NCBI GenBank assembly: GCA_963920705.1
Contig: CAWUCO010000219.1
Location: 434,001-498,000 of the forward strand
Direction of reading: 5' to 3'
Source: Odiellus spinosus
Taxonomy: Eukaryota > Arthropoda > Arachnida > Opiliones > Phalangiidae
DNA: 64,000 nucleotides
Part shown: one piece after another, positions 13,712-27,374 of the stretch
Layout: each line of letters starts with the position of its first letter
Position numbering within the stretch: position 1 is the stretch's first letter
Position numbers and translations under genes: made by a program
Notes under the pieces: generated by a model
Database searches by the model: none
Seen by the model: the letters and a program-made list of their open reading frames with translations, nothing else
Told to the model about the DNA's origin: nothing

Positions 13712-14877
13712 TGGATATATTCATGGGAAATTTTTGGATCTATACTTGGGAAATTTTTTGTACTATACATGGGAAATTTTTGGATCTATTCTTGGTAAAT
13801 TTTTGAATCTATACTTGGTAAATTTTTCGATCAATACTTGGGAAATTTTTCGATCTATACTTGGGAAATTTTTGGATGTATACTTGGGAAATTTTTCGAT
13901 CTATACTTGGGAAATTTTTCGATCTATACTTGGGAAATTTTTGGATCTATACTTGGAAAATTTTTGAATCTATACTTGGGAAATTTTTGGATCTATACTT
14001 GGGAAATTTTTGGATCTATACTTGGGAAATTTTTGGATCTATACTTGGAAAATTTTTCGATCTATACTAGGGAAATTTTTCGATCTATGCTTGGGAAATT
14101 TTTGGATATATTCATGGGAAATTTTTGGATCTATACTTGGGAAATTTTTTGTACTATACATGGGAAATTTTTGGATCTATTCTTGGTAAATTTTTGGATC
14201 TATACTTGGGAAATTTTTGGATCTATACTAGGGATATTTTTCGATCTATACTTGGAAAATTTTTCGATCTATGCTTGGGAAATTTTTGTATCTATACTTG
14301 GGAAATTTTTGGATCTATACTTGGGAAATTTTTGGATCTATACTTGGGAAATATTTGGATCTATACTTGGGAAATTTTTGGATCTATACTTGGGAAATTT
14401 TTGTATCTATTCTTGGGAAATTTTTGGATCTATACTTGGGAAATTTTTGGATCTATACTTGGAAAATTTTTGAATCTATACTTGGGAAATTTTTGGATCT
14501 ATACTTGGGAAATTTTTCGATCTATACTTGGGAAATTTTTGGATCTATACTTGGGAAATTTTTGGATCTATACTTGGGAAATTTTTGGATCTATACTAGG
14601 GAAATTTTTCGATCTATACTTGGAAAATTTTTCGATCTATGCTTGGGAAATTTTTGGATCTATACTTGGGAAATTTTTGGATCTATACTTGGGAAATTTT
14701 TGGATCTATACTTGGGAAATATTTGGATCTATACTTGGGAAATTTTTGGATCTATACTTGGGAAATTTTTGTATCTATTCTTGGGAAATTTTTGGATCTA
14801 TACTTGGGAAATTTTTGGATCTATACTTGGAAAATTTTTGGAACTATACTTGGAAAATTTTTCGATCTATACTAGGG
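13712..14877 (+). repeat. Linker monomers between the two superunits
   Basis: No gene is present here; the stretch is ordinary 23-bp monomers. It starts with a GGATATATTCATGGG landmark and carries the TTTTTTGTACTATACATGGG / TTGGTAAA / CGATCAATAC series also seen at 916, 2158 and 22582. It then holds two related runs with TATGCTTGGG and TTTTTGTATC monomers (near 14275 and 14640), which resemble the interior of the 1,242-bp unit. It looks like the 1-3440 / 21322-23863 material and not like the superunits on either side. Confidence 0.65.
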
Positions 14878-16355
14878 AAATTTTTCGATCTATGCTTGGG
14901 AAATTTTTGGATCTATACTTGGGAAATTTTTGGATTTATACTTGGGAAATTTTTGGATCTATACTTGGGAAATTTTTGGATCTATACTTGGGAAATTTTT
15001 GGATCTATACTTGGGAAATTTTTGGATTTATACTTGGGAAATTTTTTGATCTATACTTGGGAAATTTTGGATCTATACTTGGGAAATTTTAGGATGTATA
15101 CTTGTGAAATTTTTGGATCTATACTTGGGAAATTTTTGGATCTATTCATGGGAAATTTTTGGATCTATACTTGGGAAATTTTTCGTACTATACATGGGAA
15201 ATTTTTGGATCTATACTTGGGAAATTTTTCGATCTATACTTGGGAAATTTTTCGATCTATACTTGGGAAATTTTTGGATGTATATTTGGGAAATTTGTGG
15301 ATCTATACTTGGGAAATTTTTCGATCTATACTTGGGAAATTTTTGGATCTATACTTGGGAAATTTTTCGATCTATACTTGGGAAATTTTTGGATCTATAC
15401 TAGGGAAATTTTTCGATCTATACTTGGGAAATTTTTGGATGTATATTTGGGAAATTTGTGGATCTATACTTGGGAAATTTTTCGATCTATACTTGGGAAA
15501 TTTTTGGATCTATACTTGGGAAATTTTTGGATCTATACTTGGGAAATTTTTGGATCTATACTTGGGAAATTTTTGGATCTATACTTGGGAAATTTTTGGA
15601 TCTATACTTGGAAAATTTTTCGATCTATACTAGGGAAATTTTTCGATCTATGCTTGGGAAATTTTTGGATATATTCATGGGAAATTTTTGGATCTATACT
15701 TGGGAAATTTTTTGTACTATACATGGGAAATTTTTGGATCTATTCTTGGTAAATTTTTGAATCTATACTTGGTAAATTTTTCGATCAATACTTGGGAAAT
15801 TTTTCGATCTATACTTGGGAAATTTTTGGATGTATACTTGGGAAATTTTTCGATCTATACTTGGGAAATTTTTCGATCTATACTTGGGAAATTTTTGGAT
15901 CTATACTTGGAAAATTTTTGAATCTATACTTGGGAAATTTTTGGATCTATACTTGGGAAATTTTTCGATCTATACTTGGGAAATTTTTTGATCTATACTT
16001 GGGAAATTTTGGATCTATACTTGGAAAATTTTTCGATCTATACTTGGGAAATTTTTCGATCTATACTTGGGTAATTTTTCGATCTATTCTTGGGAAATTT
16101 ATTGATCTATACTTGGGAAAATTTTGGATCTATACTTGGGAAATTTTTGGATCTATACTTGGGAAATTTTTCGTACTATACTTGGGAAATTTTTCGATCT
16201 ATACTTGGGAATTTTTTGGATCTATTCTTGGGAAATTTTTGGATCTATACTTGGGAAATTTTTGGATCTATACTTGGGAAATTTTTGGATATATACTTGG
16301 GAAATTTTAGGATCTATACTTGGGAAATTTTTGGATCTATACTTGGGAAATTTTT

Positions 16356-16584
16356 GGATCTCTACTTGGGAAATTTTTAATCTCTACTTGGGAAATTTTT
16401 GAATCTCTACTTGGGAAATTTTTGAATCTCTAATTGGGAAATTTTTGAATCTCTACTTGGGAAATTTTTGAATCGCTACATGGGAAATTTTTGAATCTCT
16501 ACTTGGGAAATTTTTGATTCTCTACTTGGGAAATTTTTGAATCTCTACTTAGGAAATTTTTGAATCTCTACTTGGGAAATTTTT
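16356..16584 (+). repeat. TCTCTAC block 6
   Basis: Full series. It is followed by GGGATCTATAC, not GGGATCCATAC, as in its partner at 5236, which supports the 11.1-kb pairing. Confidence 0.85.
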
Positions 16585-19500
16585 GGATCTATACTTGGGA
16601 AATTTTGGGATCTATACTTGGGAAATTTTTGGATCTATACTTGGGAAATTTTTGGATGTATACTTGTGAAATTTTTGGATCTATACTTGGGAAATTTTTG
16701 GATCTATACTTGGGAAATTTTTGGATCTATTCATGGGAAATTTTTGGATCTATACTTGGGAAATTTTTCGTACTATACATGGGAAATTTTTGGATCTATT
16801 CTTGGGGAATTTTTGGATCTATACTTGGGAAATTTTTCTATCTATACTTGGGAAATTTTTCGATCTATACTAGGGAAATTTTTCGATCTATACTTGGGAA
16901 ATTTTTGGATGTATATTTGGGAAATTTGTGGATCTATACTTGGGAAATTTTTCGATCTATACTTGGGAAATTTTTGGATCTATACTTGGGAAATTTTTCG
17001 ATCTATACTTGGGAAATTTTTGGATCTATACTTGGGAAATTTTTGGATCTATACTAGGGAAATTTTTCGATCTATACTTGGAAAATTTTTCGATCTATGC
17101 TTGGGAAATTTTTGGATCTATACTTGGTAAATTTTTGGATCTATACTTGGGAAATTTTTGGATCTATACTTAGGAAATTTTTGGATCTATTCATGGGAAA
17201 TTTTTGGATCTATACTTGGGAAATTTTTCGTACTATACATGGGAAATTTTTGGATCTATTATTGGGAAATTTTTGGATCTATACTTGGGAAATTTTTCGA
17301 TCTATACTTGGGAAATTTTTCGATCTATACTAGGGAAATTTTTCGATCTATACTTGGGAAATTTTTGGATGTATACTTGGGAAATTTGTGGATCTATACT
17401 TGGGAAATTTTTGGCTCTATACTTGGGAAATTTTTCGATCTATACTTGGGAAATTTTTGGATCTATACTTGGGAAATTTTTGGATCTATACTTGGGAAAT
17501 TTTTGGATCTATACTTGGGAAATTTTTGGATCTATTCATGGGAAATTTTTGGATCTATACTTGGGAAATTTTTCGTACTATACATGGGAAATTTTTGGAT
17601 CTATTCTTGGGGAATTTTTGGATCTATACTTTTGAAATTTTTCGATCTATACTTGGGAAATTTTTCGATCTATACTAGGGAAATTTTTCGATCTATACTT
17701 GGGAAATTTTTGGATGTATATTTGGGAAATTTGTGGATCTATACTTGGGAAATTTTTCGATGTATACTTGGGAAATTTTTGATCTATACTTGGGAAATTT
17801 TTCGATCTATACTTGGGAAATTTTTGGATCTATACTTGGGAAATTTTTGGATCTATACTAGGGAAATTTTTCGATCTATACTTGGAAAATTTTTCGATCT
17901 ATGCTTGGGAAATTTTTGGATCTATACTTGGTAAATTTTTGGATCTATACTTGGGAAATTTTTGGATCTATACTTAGGAAATTTTTGGATCTATTCATGG
18001 GAAATTTTTGGATCTATACTTGGGAAATTTTTCGTACTATACATGGGAAATTTTTGGATCTATTCTTGGGAAATTTTTGGATCTATACTTGGGAAATTTT
18101 TCGATCTATACTTGGGAAATTTTTCGATCTATACTAGGGAAATTTTTCGATCTATACTTGGGAAATTTTTGGATGTATACTTGGGAAATTTGTGGATCTA
18201 TACTTGGTAAATTTTTCGATCTATACTTGGGAAATTTTTGGCTCTATACTTGGGAAATTTTTCGATCTATACTTGGGAAATTTTTGGATCTATACTTGGG
18301 AAATTTTTGGATCTATGCTTGGGAAATTTTTGGATCTATACTTGGTAAATTTTTGGATCTATACTTGGGAAATTTTTGGATCTATACTTGGGAAATTTTG
18401 GGATCTATACTTGGGAAATTTTTGGATCTATACTGGGAAATTTTTCGTACTATACTTGGGAAATTTTTGGATCTATTCTTGGGAAATTTTTGGATCTACA
18501 CTTGGGAAATTTTTGGATCTATACTTAGGAAATTTTTGGATCTATGCTTGGGAAATTTTTGGATCTATACTTGGGAAATTTTTGGATCTATACTTGGGAA
18601 ATTTTTGGATCTATTCTTGGGAAATTTTTGGATCTATACTTGGGAAATTTTTGGATCTATACTTGGGAAATTTTTGGATCTATACTTGGAAAATTTTTCG
18701 ATCTATACTAGGGAAATTTTTCGATCTATATTTGGGAAATTTTTCGATCTATACTTGGAAAATTTTTCGATCTATACTTGGGAAATTTTTCGATCTATAC
18801 TTGGGTAATTTTTCGATCTATTCTTGGGAAATTTATTGATCTATACTTGGGAAATTTTTGGATCTATACTTGGGAAATTTTTGGATCTATACTTGGGAAA
18901 TTTTTCGTACTATACTTGGGAAATTTTTCGATCTATACTTGGGAATTTTTTGGATCTATTCTTGGGAAATTATTGGATCTATACTTGGGAAATTTTTGGA
19001 TCTATACTTGGGAAATTTTTGGATATATACTTGGGAAATTTTAGGATCTATACTTGGGAAATTTTTGGATCTATACTTGGGAAATTTTTCGATCTATACT
19101 TGGGAAATTTTTGGATCTATACTTGGGAAATTTTTGGATCTATACTTGGGAAATTATTGGATCTATACTTGAGAAATTTTTCGATCTATACTTGGGAAAT
19201 TTTTGGATCTTTACTTGGGAAATTTTGGATCTATACTTGGGAAATTTTTCGATCTATACTTGGAAAATTTTTCGATCTATGCTTGGGAAATTTTTGGATC
19301 TATACTTGGGAAATTTTTGGATCTATACTTGGGAAATTTTTCGTACTATACTTGGGAAATTTTTGGATCTATTCTTGGGAAATTTTTGGATCTATACTTG
19401 GGAAATTTTTCGATCTATACTTGGCAAATTTTTCGTACTATACTTGGGAAATTTTTCGACCTCTATTTGGGAAATTTTTCGATCTATACTTGGAAAATTT

Positions 19501-19801
19501 TTCGATCTATACTTGGGTAATTTTTCGATCTATTCTTGGGAAATTTATTGATCTATACTTGGGAAATTTTTGGATCTATACTTGGGAAATTTTTGGATCT
19601 ATACTTGGGAAATTTTTCGTACTATACTTGGGAAATTTTTCGATCTATACTTGGGAATTTTTTGGATCTATTCTTGGGAAATTTTTGGATCTATACTTGG
19701 GAAATTTTTGGATCTATACTTGGGAAATTTTTGGATATATACTTGGGAAATTTTAGGATCTATACTTGGGAAATTTTTGGATCTATACTTGGGAAATTTT
19801 T

Positions 19802-20030
19802 GGATCTCTTCTTGGGAAATTTTTAATCTCTACTTGGGAAATTTTTGAATTTCTACTTGGGAAATTTTTGAATCTCTAATTGGGAAATTTTTGAATCTCT
19901 ACTTGGGAAATTTTTGAATCGCTACATGGGAAATTTTTGAATCTCTACTTGGGAAATTTTTGATTCTCTACTTGGGAAATTTTTGAATCTCTACTTAGGA
20001 AATTTTTGAATCTCTACTTGGCAAATTTTT
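19802..20030 (+). repeat. TCTCTAC block 7
   Basis: Full series opening with GGATCTCTTC, where the other blocks have GGATCTCTAC. It shares GAATTTCTAC and TTGGCAAA with the block at 11118. Confidence 0.85.
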
Positions 20031-21321
20031 GGATCTATACTTGGGAAATTTTGGGATCCATACTTGGGAAATTTTTGGATCTATACTTGGGAAATTTTTG
20101 GATGTATACTTGTGAAATTTTTGGATCTATACTTGGGAAATTTTTGGATCTATTCATGGGAAATTTTTGGATCTATACTTGGGAAATTTTTCGTACTATA
20201 CATGGGAAATTTTTGGATCTATACTTGGGAAATTTTTCGATCTATACTTGGGAAATTTTTCGATCTATACTTGCGAAATTTTTGGATGTATATTTGGGAA
20301 ATTTGTGGATCTATACTTGGGAAATTTTTCGATCTATACTTGGGAAATTTTTGGATCTATACTTGGGAAATTTTTCGATCTATACTTGTTAAATTTTTGG
20401 ATCTATACTAGGGAAATTTTTCGATCTATACTTGGGAAATTTTTGGATGTATATTTGGGAAATTTGTGGATCTATACTTGGGAAATTTTTCGATCTATAC
20501 TTGGGAAATTTTTGGATCTATACTTGGGAAATTTTTCGATCTATACTTGGGAAATTTTTGGATCTATACTTGGGAAATTTTTGGATCTCTACTAGGGAAA
20601 TTTTTCGATCTATACTTGGAAAATTTTTCGATCTATGCTTGGGAAATTTTTGGATCTATACTTGGGAAATTTTTGGATCTATACTTGGGAAATTTTTGGA
20701 TCTATACTTGGGAAATTTTTGGATCTATACTTGGGAAATTTTTGTATCTATTCTTGGGAAATTTTTGGATCTATACTTGGGAAATTTTTGGATCTATACT
20801 TGGGAAATTTTTGGATCTATACTTGGAAAATTTTTCGATCTATACTAGGGAAATTTTTCGATCTATGCTTGGGAAATTTTTGGATATATTCATGGGAAAT
20901 TTTTGGATCTATACTTGGGAAATTTTTTGTACCATACATGGGAAATTTTTGGATCTATTCTTGGTAAATTTTTGAATCTATACTTGGTAAATTTTTCGAT
21001 CAATACTTGGGAAATTTTTCGATCTATACTTGGGAAATTTTTGGATGTATACTTGGGAAATTTTTCGATCTATACTTGGGAAATTTTTCGATCTATACTT
21101 GGGAAATTTTTGGATCTATACTTGGAAAATTTTTGAATCTATACTTGGGAAATTTTTGGATCTATACTTGGGAAATTTTTCGATCTATACTTGGGAAATT
21201 TTTTGATCTATACTTGGGAAATTTTGGATCTATACTTGGAAAATTTTTCGATCTATACTTGGGAAATTTTTCGATCTATACTTGGGTAATTTTTCGATCT
21301 ATTCTTGGGAAATTTATTGAT

Positions 21322-23863
21322 CTATACTTGGGAAATTTTTGGATCTATACTTGGGAAATTTTTGGATCTATACTTGGGAAATTTTTCGTACTATACTTGG
21401 GAAATTTTTCGATCTATACTTGGGAATTTTTTGGATCTATTCTTGGGAAATTTTTGGATCTATACTTGGGAAATTTTTGGATCTATACTTGGGAAATTTT
21501 TGGATATATACTTGGGAAATTTTAGGATCTATACTTGGGAAATTTTTGGATCTATACTTGGGAAATTTTTGGATCTCTACTTGGGAAATTTTTAATCTCT
21601 ACTTGGGAAATTTTTGAATCTCTACTTGGGAAATTTTTGAATCTCTAATTGGGAAATTTTTGAATCTCTACTTGGGAAATTTTTGAATCGCTACATGGGA
21701 AATTTTTGAATCTCTACTTGGGAAATTTTTGATTCTCTACTTGGGAAATTTTTGAATCTCTACTTAGGAAATTTTTGAATCTCTACTTGGGAAATTTTTG
21801 GATCTATACTTGGGAAATTTTGGGATCCATACTTGGGAAATTTTTGGATCTATACTTGGGAAATTTTTGGATGTATACTTGTGAAATTTTTGGATCTATA
21901 CTTGGGAAATTTTTGGATCTATTCATGGGAAATTTTTGGATCTATACTTGGGAAATTTTTCGATCTATACTTGGGAAATTTTTCGATCTATACTTGGGAA
22001 ATTTTTGGATGTATATTTGGGAAATTTGTGGATCTATACTTGGAAAATTTTTCGATCTATGCTTGGGAAATTTTTGGATCTATACTTGGGAAATTTTTGG
22101 ATTTATACTTGGGAAATTTTTGGATCTATACTTGGAAAATTTTTCGATCTATACTAGGGAAATTTTTCGATCTATGCTTGGGAAATTTTTGGATATATTC
22201 ATGGGAAATTTTTGGATCTATACTTGGGAAATTTTTTGTACTATACATGGGAAATTTTTGGATCTATTCTTGGTAAATTTTTGAATCTATACTTGGTAAA
22301 TTTTTCGATCAATACTTGGGAAATTTTTCGATCTATACTTGGGAAATTTTTGGATGTATACTTGGGAAATTTTTCGATCTATACTTGGGAAATTTTTCGA
22401 TCTATACTTGGGAAATTTTTGGATCTATACTTGGGAAATTTTTGTATCTATACTTGGGAAATTTTTGGATCTATACTTGGGAAATTTTTGGATCTATACT
22501 TGGGAAATTTTTGGATCTATACTTGGAAAATTTTTCGATCTATACTAGGGAAATTTTTCGATCTATGCTTGGGAAATTTTTGGATATATTCATGGGAAAT
22601 TTTTGGATCTATACTTGGGAAATTTTTTGTACTATACATGGGAAATTTTTGGATCTATTCTTGGTAAATTTTTGAATCTATACTTGGTAAATTTTTCGAT
22701 CAATACTTGGGAAATTTTTCGATCTATACTTGGGAAATTTTTGGATGTATACTTGGGAAATTTTTCGATCTATACTTGGGAAATTTTTCGATCTATACTT
22801 GGGAAATTTTTGGATCTATACTTGGAAAATTTTTGAATCTATACTTGGGAAATTTTTGGATCTATACTTGGGAAATTTTTCGATCTATACTTGGGAAATT
22901 TTTGGATCTATACTTGGGAAATTTTTGGATCTATACTTGGGAAATTTTTGGATCTATACTAGGGAAATTTTTCGATCTATACTAGGGAAATTTTTCGATC
23001 TATACTTGGGAAATTTTTGGATGTATACTTGGGAAATTTGTGGATCTATACTTGGGAAATTTTTCGATCTATACTTGGGAAATTTTTGGATCTATACTTG
23101 GGAAATTTTTCGATCTATACTTGGGAAATTTTTGGATCTATACTTGGGAAATTTTTGGATCTATACTAGGGAAATTTTTCGATCTATACTTGGAAAATTT
23201 TTCGATCTATGCTTGGGAAATTTTTGGATCTATACTTGGGAAATTTTTGGATCTATACTTGGGAAATTTTTGGATCTATACTTGGGAAATTTTTGGATCT
23301 ATACTTGGGAAATTTTTGGATCTATACTTGGGAAATTTTTGTATCTATTCTTTTGAAATTTTTGGATCTATACTTGGGAAATTTTTGGATCTATACTTGG
23401 AAAATTATTGGAACTATACTTGGAAAATTTTTCGATCTATACTAGGGAAATTTTTCGATCTATGCTTGGGAAATTTTTGGATCTATTCATGGGAAATTTT
23501 TGGATCTATACTTGGGAAATTTTTTGTACTATACATGGGAAATTTTTGGATCTATTCTTGGGAAATTTTTGAATCTATACTTGGTAAATTTTTCGATCAA
23601 TACTTGGGAAATTTTTCGATCTATACTTGGGAAATTTTTGGATGTATACTTGGGAATTTTTTCGATCTATACTTGGGAAATTTTTCGATCTATACTTGGG
23701 AAATTTTTCGATCTATACTTGGGAAATTTTTCGATCTATACTTGGAAAATTTTTGAATCTATACTTGGGAAATTTTTGATCTATACTTGGGAAATTTTTC
23801 GATCTATACTTGGGAAATTTTTTGATCTATACTTGGGAAATTTTGGATCTATACTTGGGAAAT
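21322..23863 (+). repeat. Second copy of the window-start material
   Basis: This stretch overlaps the end of superunit II and continues as a relative of 1-3440. The TCTCTAC block at 21571 matches the one at 250. The GGATGTATATTTGGG monomer at 22007 matches 732, and 22434-23863 matches 2010-3440 at a constant offset of 20,424. Differences include G at 22813 against C at 2389, and a lost G in TTTTTGATC near 23778. It marks the start of a second round of an apparent 21.3-kb period, which domain B then interrupts. Confidence 0.7.
21571..21799 (+). repeat. TCTCTAC block 8 (last)
   Basis: Full series followed by GGGATCCATAC. This is the last TCTCTAC block; none is seen in the remaining 42 kb. Confidence 0.85.
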
Positions 23864-26800
23864 TTTTGGATCTTGGGAAATTTTTCGATCTATACTTGGG
23901 AAATTTTTCGATCTATACTTGGGAAATTTTTGGATGTATACTTGGGAATTTTTTCGATCTATACTTGGGAAATTTTTGGATTTATACTTGGGAAATTTTT
24001 GGATCTATACTTGGGAAATTTTTGGATCTATTCTTGGGAAATTTTTGGATCTATACTTGGGAAATTTTTGGATCTATACTTGGGAAATTTTTTGATCTAT
24101 ACTTGGGAAATTTTGGATCTATACTTGGGAAATTTTTTGATCTATACTTGGAAAATTTTTCGATCTATGCTTGGGAAATTTTTGGATCTATACTTGGGAA
24201 ATTTTTGGATTTATACTTGGGAAATTTTTGGATCTATACTTGGAAAATTTTTCGATCTATACTAGGGAAATTTTTTGATCTATACTTGGGAAATTTTGGA
24301 TCTATACTTGGGAAATTTTTTGATCTATACTTGGAAAATTTTTCGATCTATGCTTGGGAAATTTTTGGATCTATACTTGGGAAATTTTTGGATTTATACT
24401 TGGGAAATTTTTGGATCTATACTTGGAAAATTTTTCGATCTATACTAGGGAAATTTTTGGATCTATACTTGGGAAATTTTTGGATCTATACTTGGGAAAT
24501 TTTTCGATCTATACTTGGGAAATTTTTGGATCTATTCTTGGGAAATTTTGGATCTATACTTGGGAAATTTTTGGATCTATACTTGGGAAATTTTTGGATC
24601 TATACTTGGAAAATTTTTCGATCTATACTAGGGAAATTTTTCGATCTATACTTGGGAAATTTTTGGATCTATACTTGGGAAATTTTTGGATCTATACTTG
24701 GGAAATTTTTGGATCTATACTTGGAAAATTTTTGGAACTATACTTGGAAAATTTTTCGATCTATACTAGGGAAATTTTTCGATCTATGCTTGGGAAATTT
24801 TTGGATCTATTCATGGGAAATTTTTGGATCTATACTTGGGAAATTTTTTGTACTATACATGGGAAATGTTTGGATCTATTCTTGGGAAATTTTTGAATCT
24901 ATACTTGGTAAATTTTTCGATCAATACTTGGGAAATTTTTCGATCTATACTTGGGAAATTTTTGGATCTATTCATGGGAAATTTTTGGATCTATACTTGG
25001 GAAATTTTTTGTACTATACATGGGAAATTTTTGGATCTATTCTTGGTAAATTTTTGAATCTATACTTGGTAAATTTTTCGATCAATACTTGGGAAATTTT
25101 TCGATCTATACTTGGGAAATTTTTGGATGTATACTTGGGAAATTTTTCGATCTATACTTGGGAAATTTTTCGATCTATACTTGGGAAATTTTTGGATCTA
25201 TACTTGGAAAATTTTTGAATCTATACTTGGGAAATTTTTGGATCTATACTTGGGAAATTTTTCGATCTATACTTGGGAAATTTTTGGATCTATACTTGGG
25301 AAATTTTTGGATCTATACTTGGGAAATTTTTGGATCTATACTAGGGAAATTTTTCGATCTATACTAGGGAAATTTTTCGATCTATACTTGGGAAATTTTT
25401 GGATGTATACTTGGGAAATTTGTGGATCTATACTTGGGAAATTTTTCGATCTATACTTGGGAAATTTTTGGATCTATACTTGGGAAATTTTTCGATCTAT
25501 ACTTGGGAAATTTTTGGATCTATACTTGGGAAATTTTTGGATCTATACTAGGGAAATTTTTCGATCTATACTTGGAAAATTTTTCGATCTATGCTTGGGA
25601 AATTTTTGGATCTATACTTGGGAAATTTTTGGATTTATACTTGGGAAATTTTGGATCTATACTTGGGAAATTTTTCGATCTATACTTGGAAATTTTTTCG
25701 ATCTATGCTTGGGAAATTTTTGGATCTATACTTGGGAAATTTTTGGATTTATACTTGGGAAATTTTTGGATCTATACTTGGGAAATTTTTGGATCTATAC
25801 TAGGGAAATTTTTCGATCTATACTAGGGAAATTTTTCGATCTATACTTGGAAAATTTTTGAATCTATACTTTTGAAATTTTTGGATCTATACTTGGGAAA
25901 TTTTTCGATCTATACTTGGGAAATTTTTTGATCTATACTTGGGAAATTTTGGATCTATACTTGGGAAATTTTTCGATCTATACTTGGAAAATTTTTCGAT
26001 CTATGCTTGGGAAATTTTTGGATCTATACTTGGGAAATTTTTGGATTTATACTTGGGAAATTTTTGGATCTATACTTGGGAAATTTTTGGATCTATACTT
26101 GGGAAATTTTTGGATCTATACTTGGGAAATTTTTGGATCTATACTTGGGAAATTTTTTGATCTATACTTGGGAAATTTTGGATCTATACTTGGGAAATTT
26201 TTTGATCTATACTTGGAAAATTTTTCGATCTATGCTTGGGAAATTTTTGGATCTATTCTTGGGAAATTTTTGAATCTATACTTGGTAAATTTTTCGATCA
26301 ATACTTGGGAAATTTTTGGATCTATACTTGGGAAATTTTTGGATCTATACTTGGGAAATTTTTGGATTTATACTTGGGAAATTTTTGGATCTATACTTGG
26401 AAAATTTTTCGATCTATACTAGGGAAATTTTTGGATCTATACTTGGGAAATTTTTGGATCTATACTTGGGAAATTTTTCGATCTATACTTGGGAAATTTT
26501 TGGATCTATTCTTGGGAAATTTTGGATCTATACTTGGGAAATTTTTGGATCTATACTTGGGAAATTTTTGGATCTATACTTGGAAAATTTTTCGATCTAT
26601 ACTAGGGAAATTTTTCGATCTATACTTGGGAAATTTTTGGATCTATACTTGGGAAATTTTTGGATCTATACTTGGGAAATTTTTTGTACTATACATGGGA
26701 AATTTTTGGATCTATTCTTGGGAAATTTTTGAATCTATACTTGGTAAATTTTTCGATCAATACTTGGGAAATTTTTCGATCTATACTTGGTAAATTTTTG

Positions 26801-27374
26801 GATGTATACTTGGGAAATTTTTCGATCTATACTTGGGAAATTTTTGGATGTATACTTGGGAAATTTTTCGATCTATACTTGGGAAATTTTTCGATCTATA
26901 CTTGGGAAATTTTTGGATCTATACTTGGGAAATTTTTCGATCTATACTTGGAAAATTTTTGAATCTATACTTGGGAAATTTTTGGATCTATACTTGGGAA
27001 ATTTTTCGATCTATACTTGGGAAATTTTTGGATCTATTCTTGGGAAATTTTGGATCTATACTTGGGAAATTTTTGGATCTATACTTGGGAAATTTTTGGA
27101 TCTATACTTGGAAAATTTTTCGATCTATACTAGGGAAATTTTTCGATCTATACTTGGGAAATTTTTGGATCTATACTTGGGAAATTTTTGGATCTATACT
27201 TGGGAAATTTTTTGTACTATACATGGGAAATTTTTGGATCTATTCTTGGGAAATTTTTGAATCTATACTTGGTAAATTTTTCGATCAATACTTGGGAAAT
27301 TTTTCGATCTATACTTGGTAAATTTTTGGATGTATACTTGGGAAATTTTTCGATCTATACTTGGGAAATTTTTG
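23778..27374 (+). repeat. 3,597-bp HOR, copy 1
   Basis: The stretch repeats immediately downstream with a constant offset of 3,597 bp, and the match runs on to 27418/31015. The period is 156 monomers plus 9 bp, the remainder coming from short monomers. It carries an 18-bp monomer at 23868-23885, C-type/G-type runs, and the 528-bp doublet near its right end. I noticed two substitutions against copy 2: T at 24032 (A at 27629) and C at 24941 (G at 28538). Confidence 0.85.
23868..23885 (+). repeat. 18-bp truncated monomer
   Basis: The monomer reads GGATCTTGGGAAATTTTT, so five bases of the CTATAC segment are missing. This is the largest single-monomer deletion noticed in the window and shifts the array phase by 5 bp. 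It is copied at 27465-27482. Confidence 0.9.

Larger units (their letters stand above)
14878..22004 (+). repeat. Domain A superunit, copy II (7.13 kb)
   Basis: This is the second copy of 3758-13320, with one 2,367-bp subunit instead of two. Single-monomer losses relative to copy I are visible near 17,395 (a TTGGTAAA/C-type monomer), 18,890 (a CTAGGG monomer) and 19,505 (a GGGAAA C-type monomer). Its TCTCTAC block at 16356 has one GATTCTCTAC monomer more than the partner block at 5236. Single-base differences include C at 20933 against T at 12249, and T at 19810 against A at 11126. Confidence 0.8.
1..23777 (+). repeat. Domain A: array section with TCTCTAC blocks
   Basis: This section shares one variant vocabulary. 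It holds eight blocks of GAATCTCTAC monomers, monomers with ATATTCATGGG, and GGATGTATA monomers followed by a TTTGT tail. It is organised as a superunit present at 3758-13320 and 14878-22004, flanked by related sequence at 1-3440 and 21322-23863. The right limit is set where the 3,597-bp unit of domain B starts; the last similarity to 2010-3440 fades at about 23,863, so the boundary is good to roughly 90 bp. The domain names are mine. Confidence 0.8.

Noticed and set aside
23868..23885. Insertion-site scar or recombination site at the 18-bp monomer
   Set aside because: It is explained by a five-base deletion in one monomer that was later copied with the 3,597-bp unit. No foreign bases or flanking duplication are seen.
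23500..25218. A 572-codon open frame, and many similar ones, as repeat-protein genes
   Set aside because: The same peptide cycle is read in all three + frames. Stops appear wherever CTAGGG, TTGGTAAA, TTTTTGA or CTATAG variants fall in frame. The copies share no start context or end point, and the changes show no codon-position pattern.
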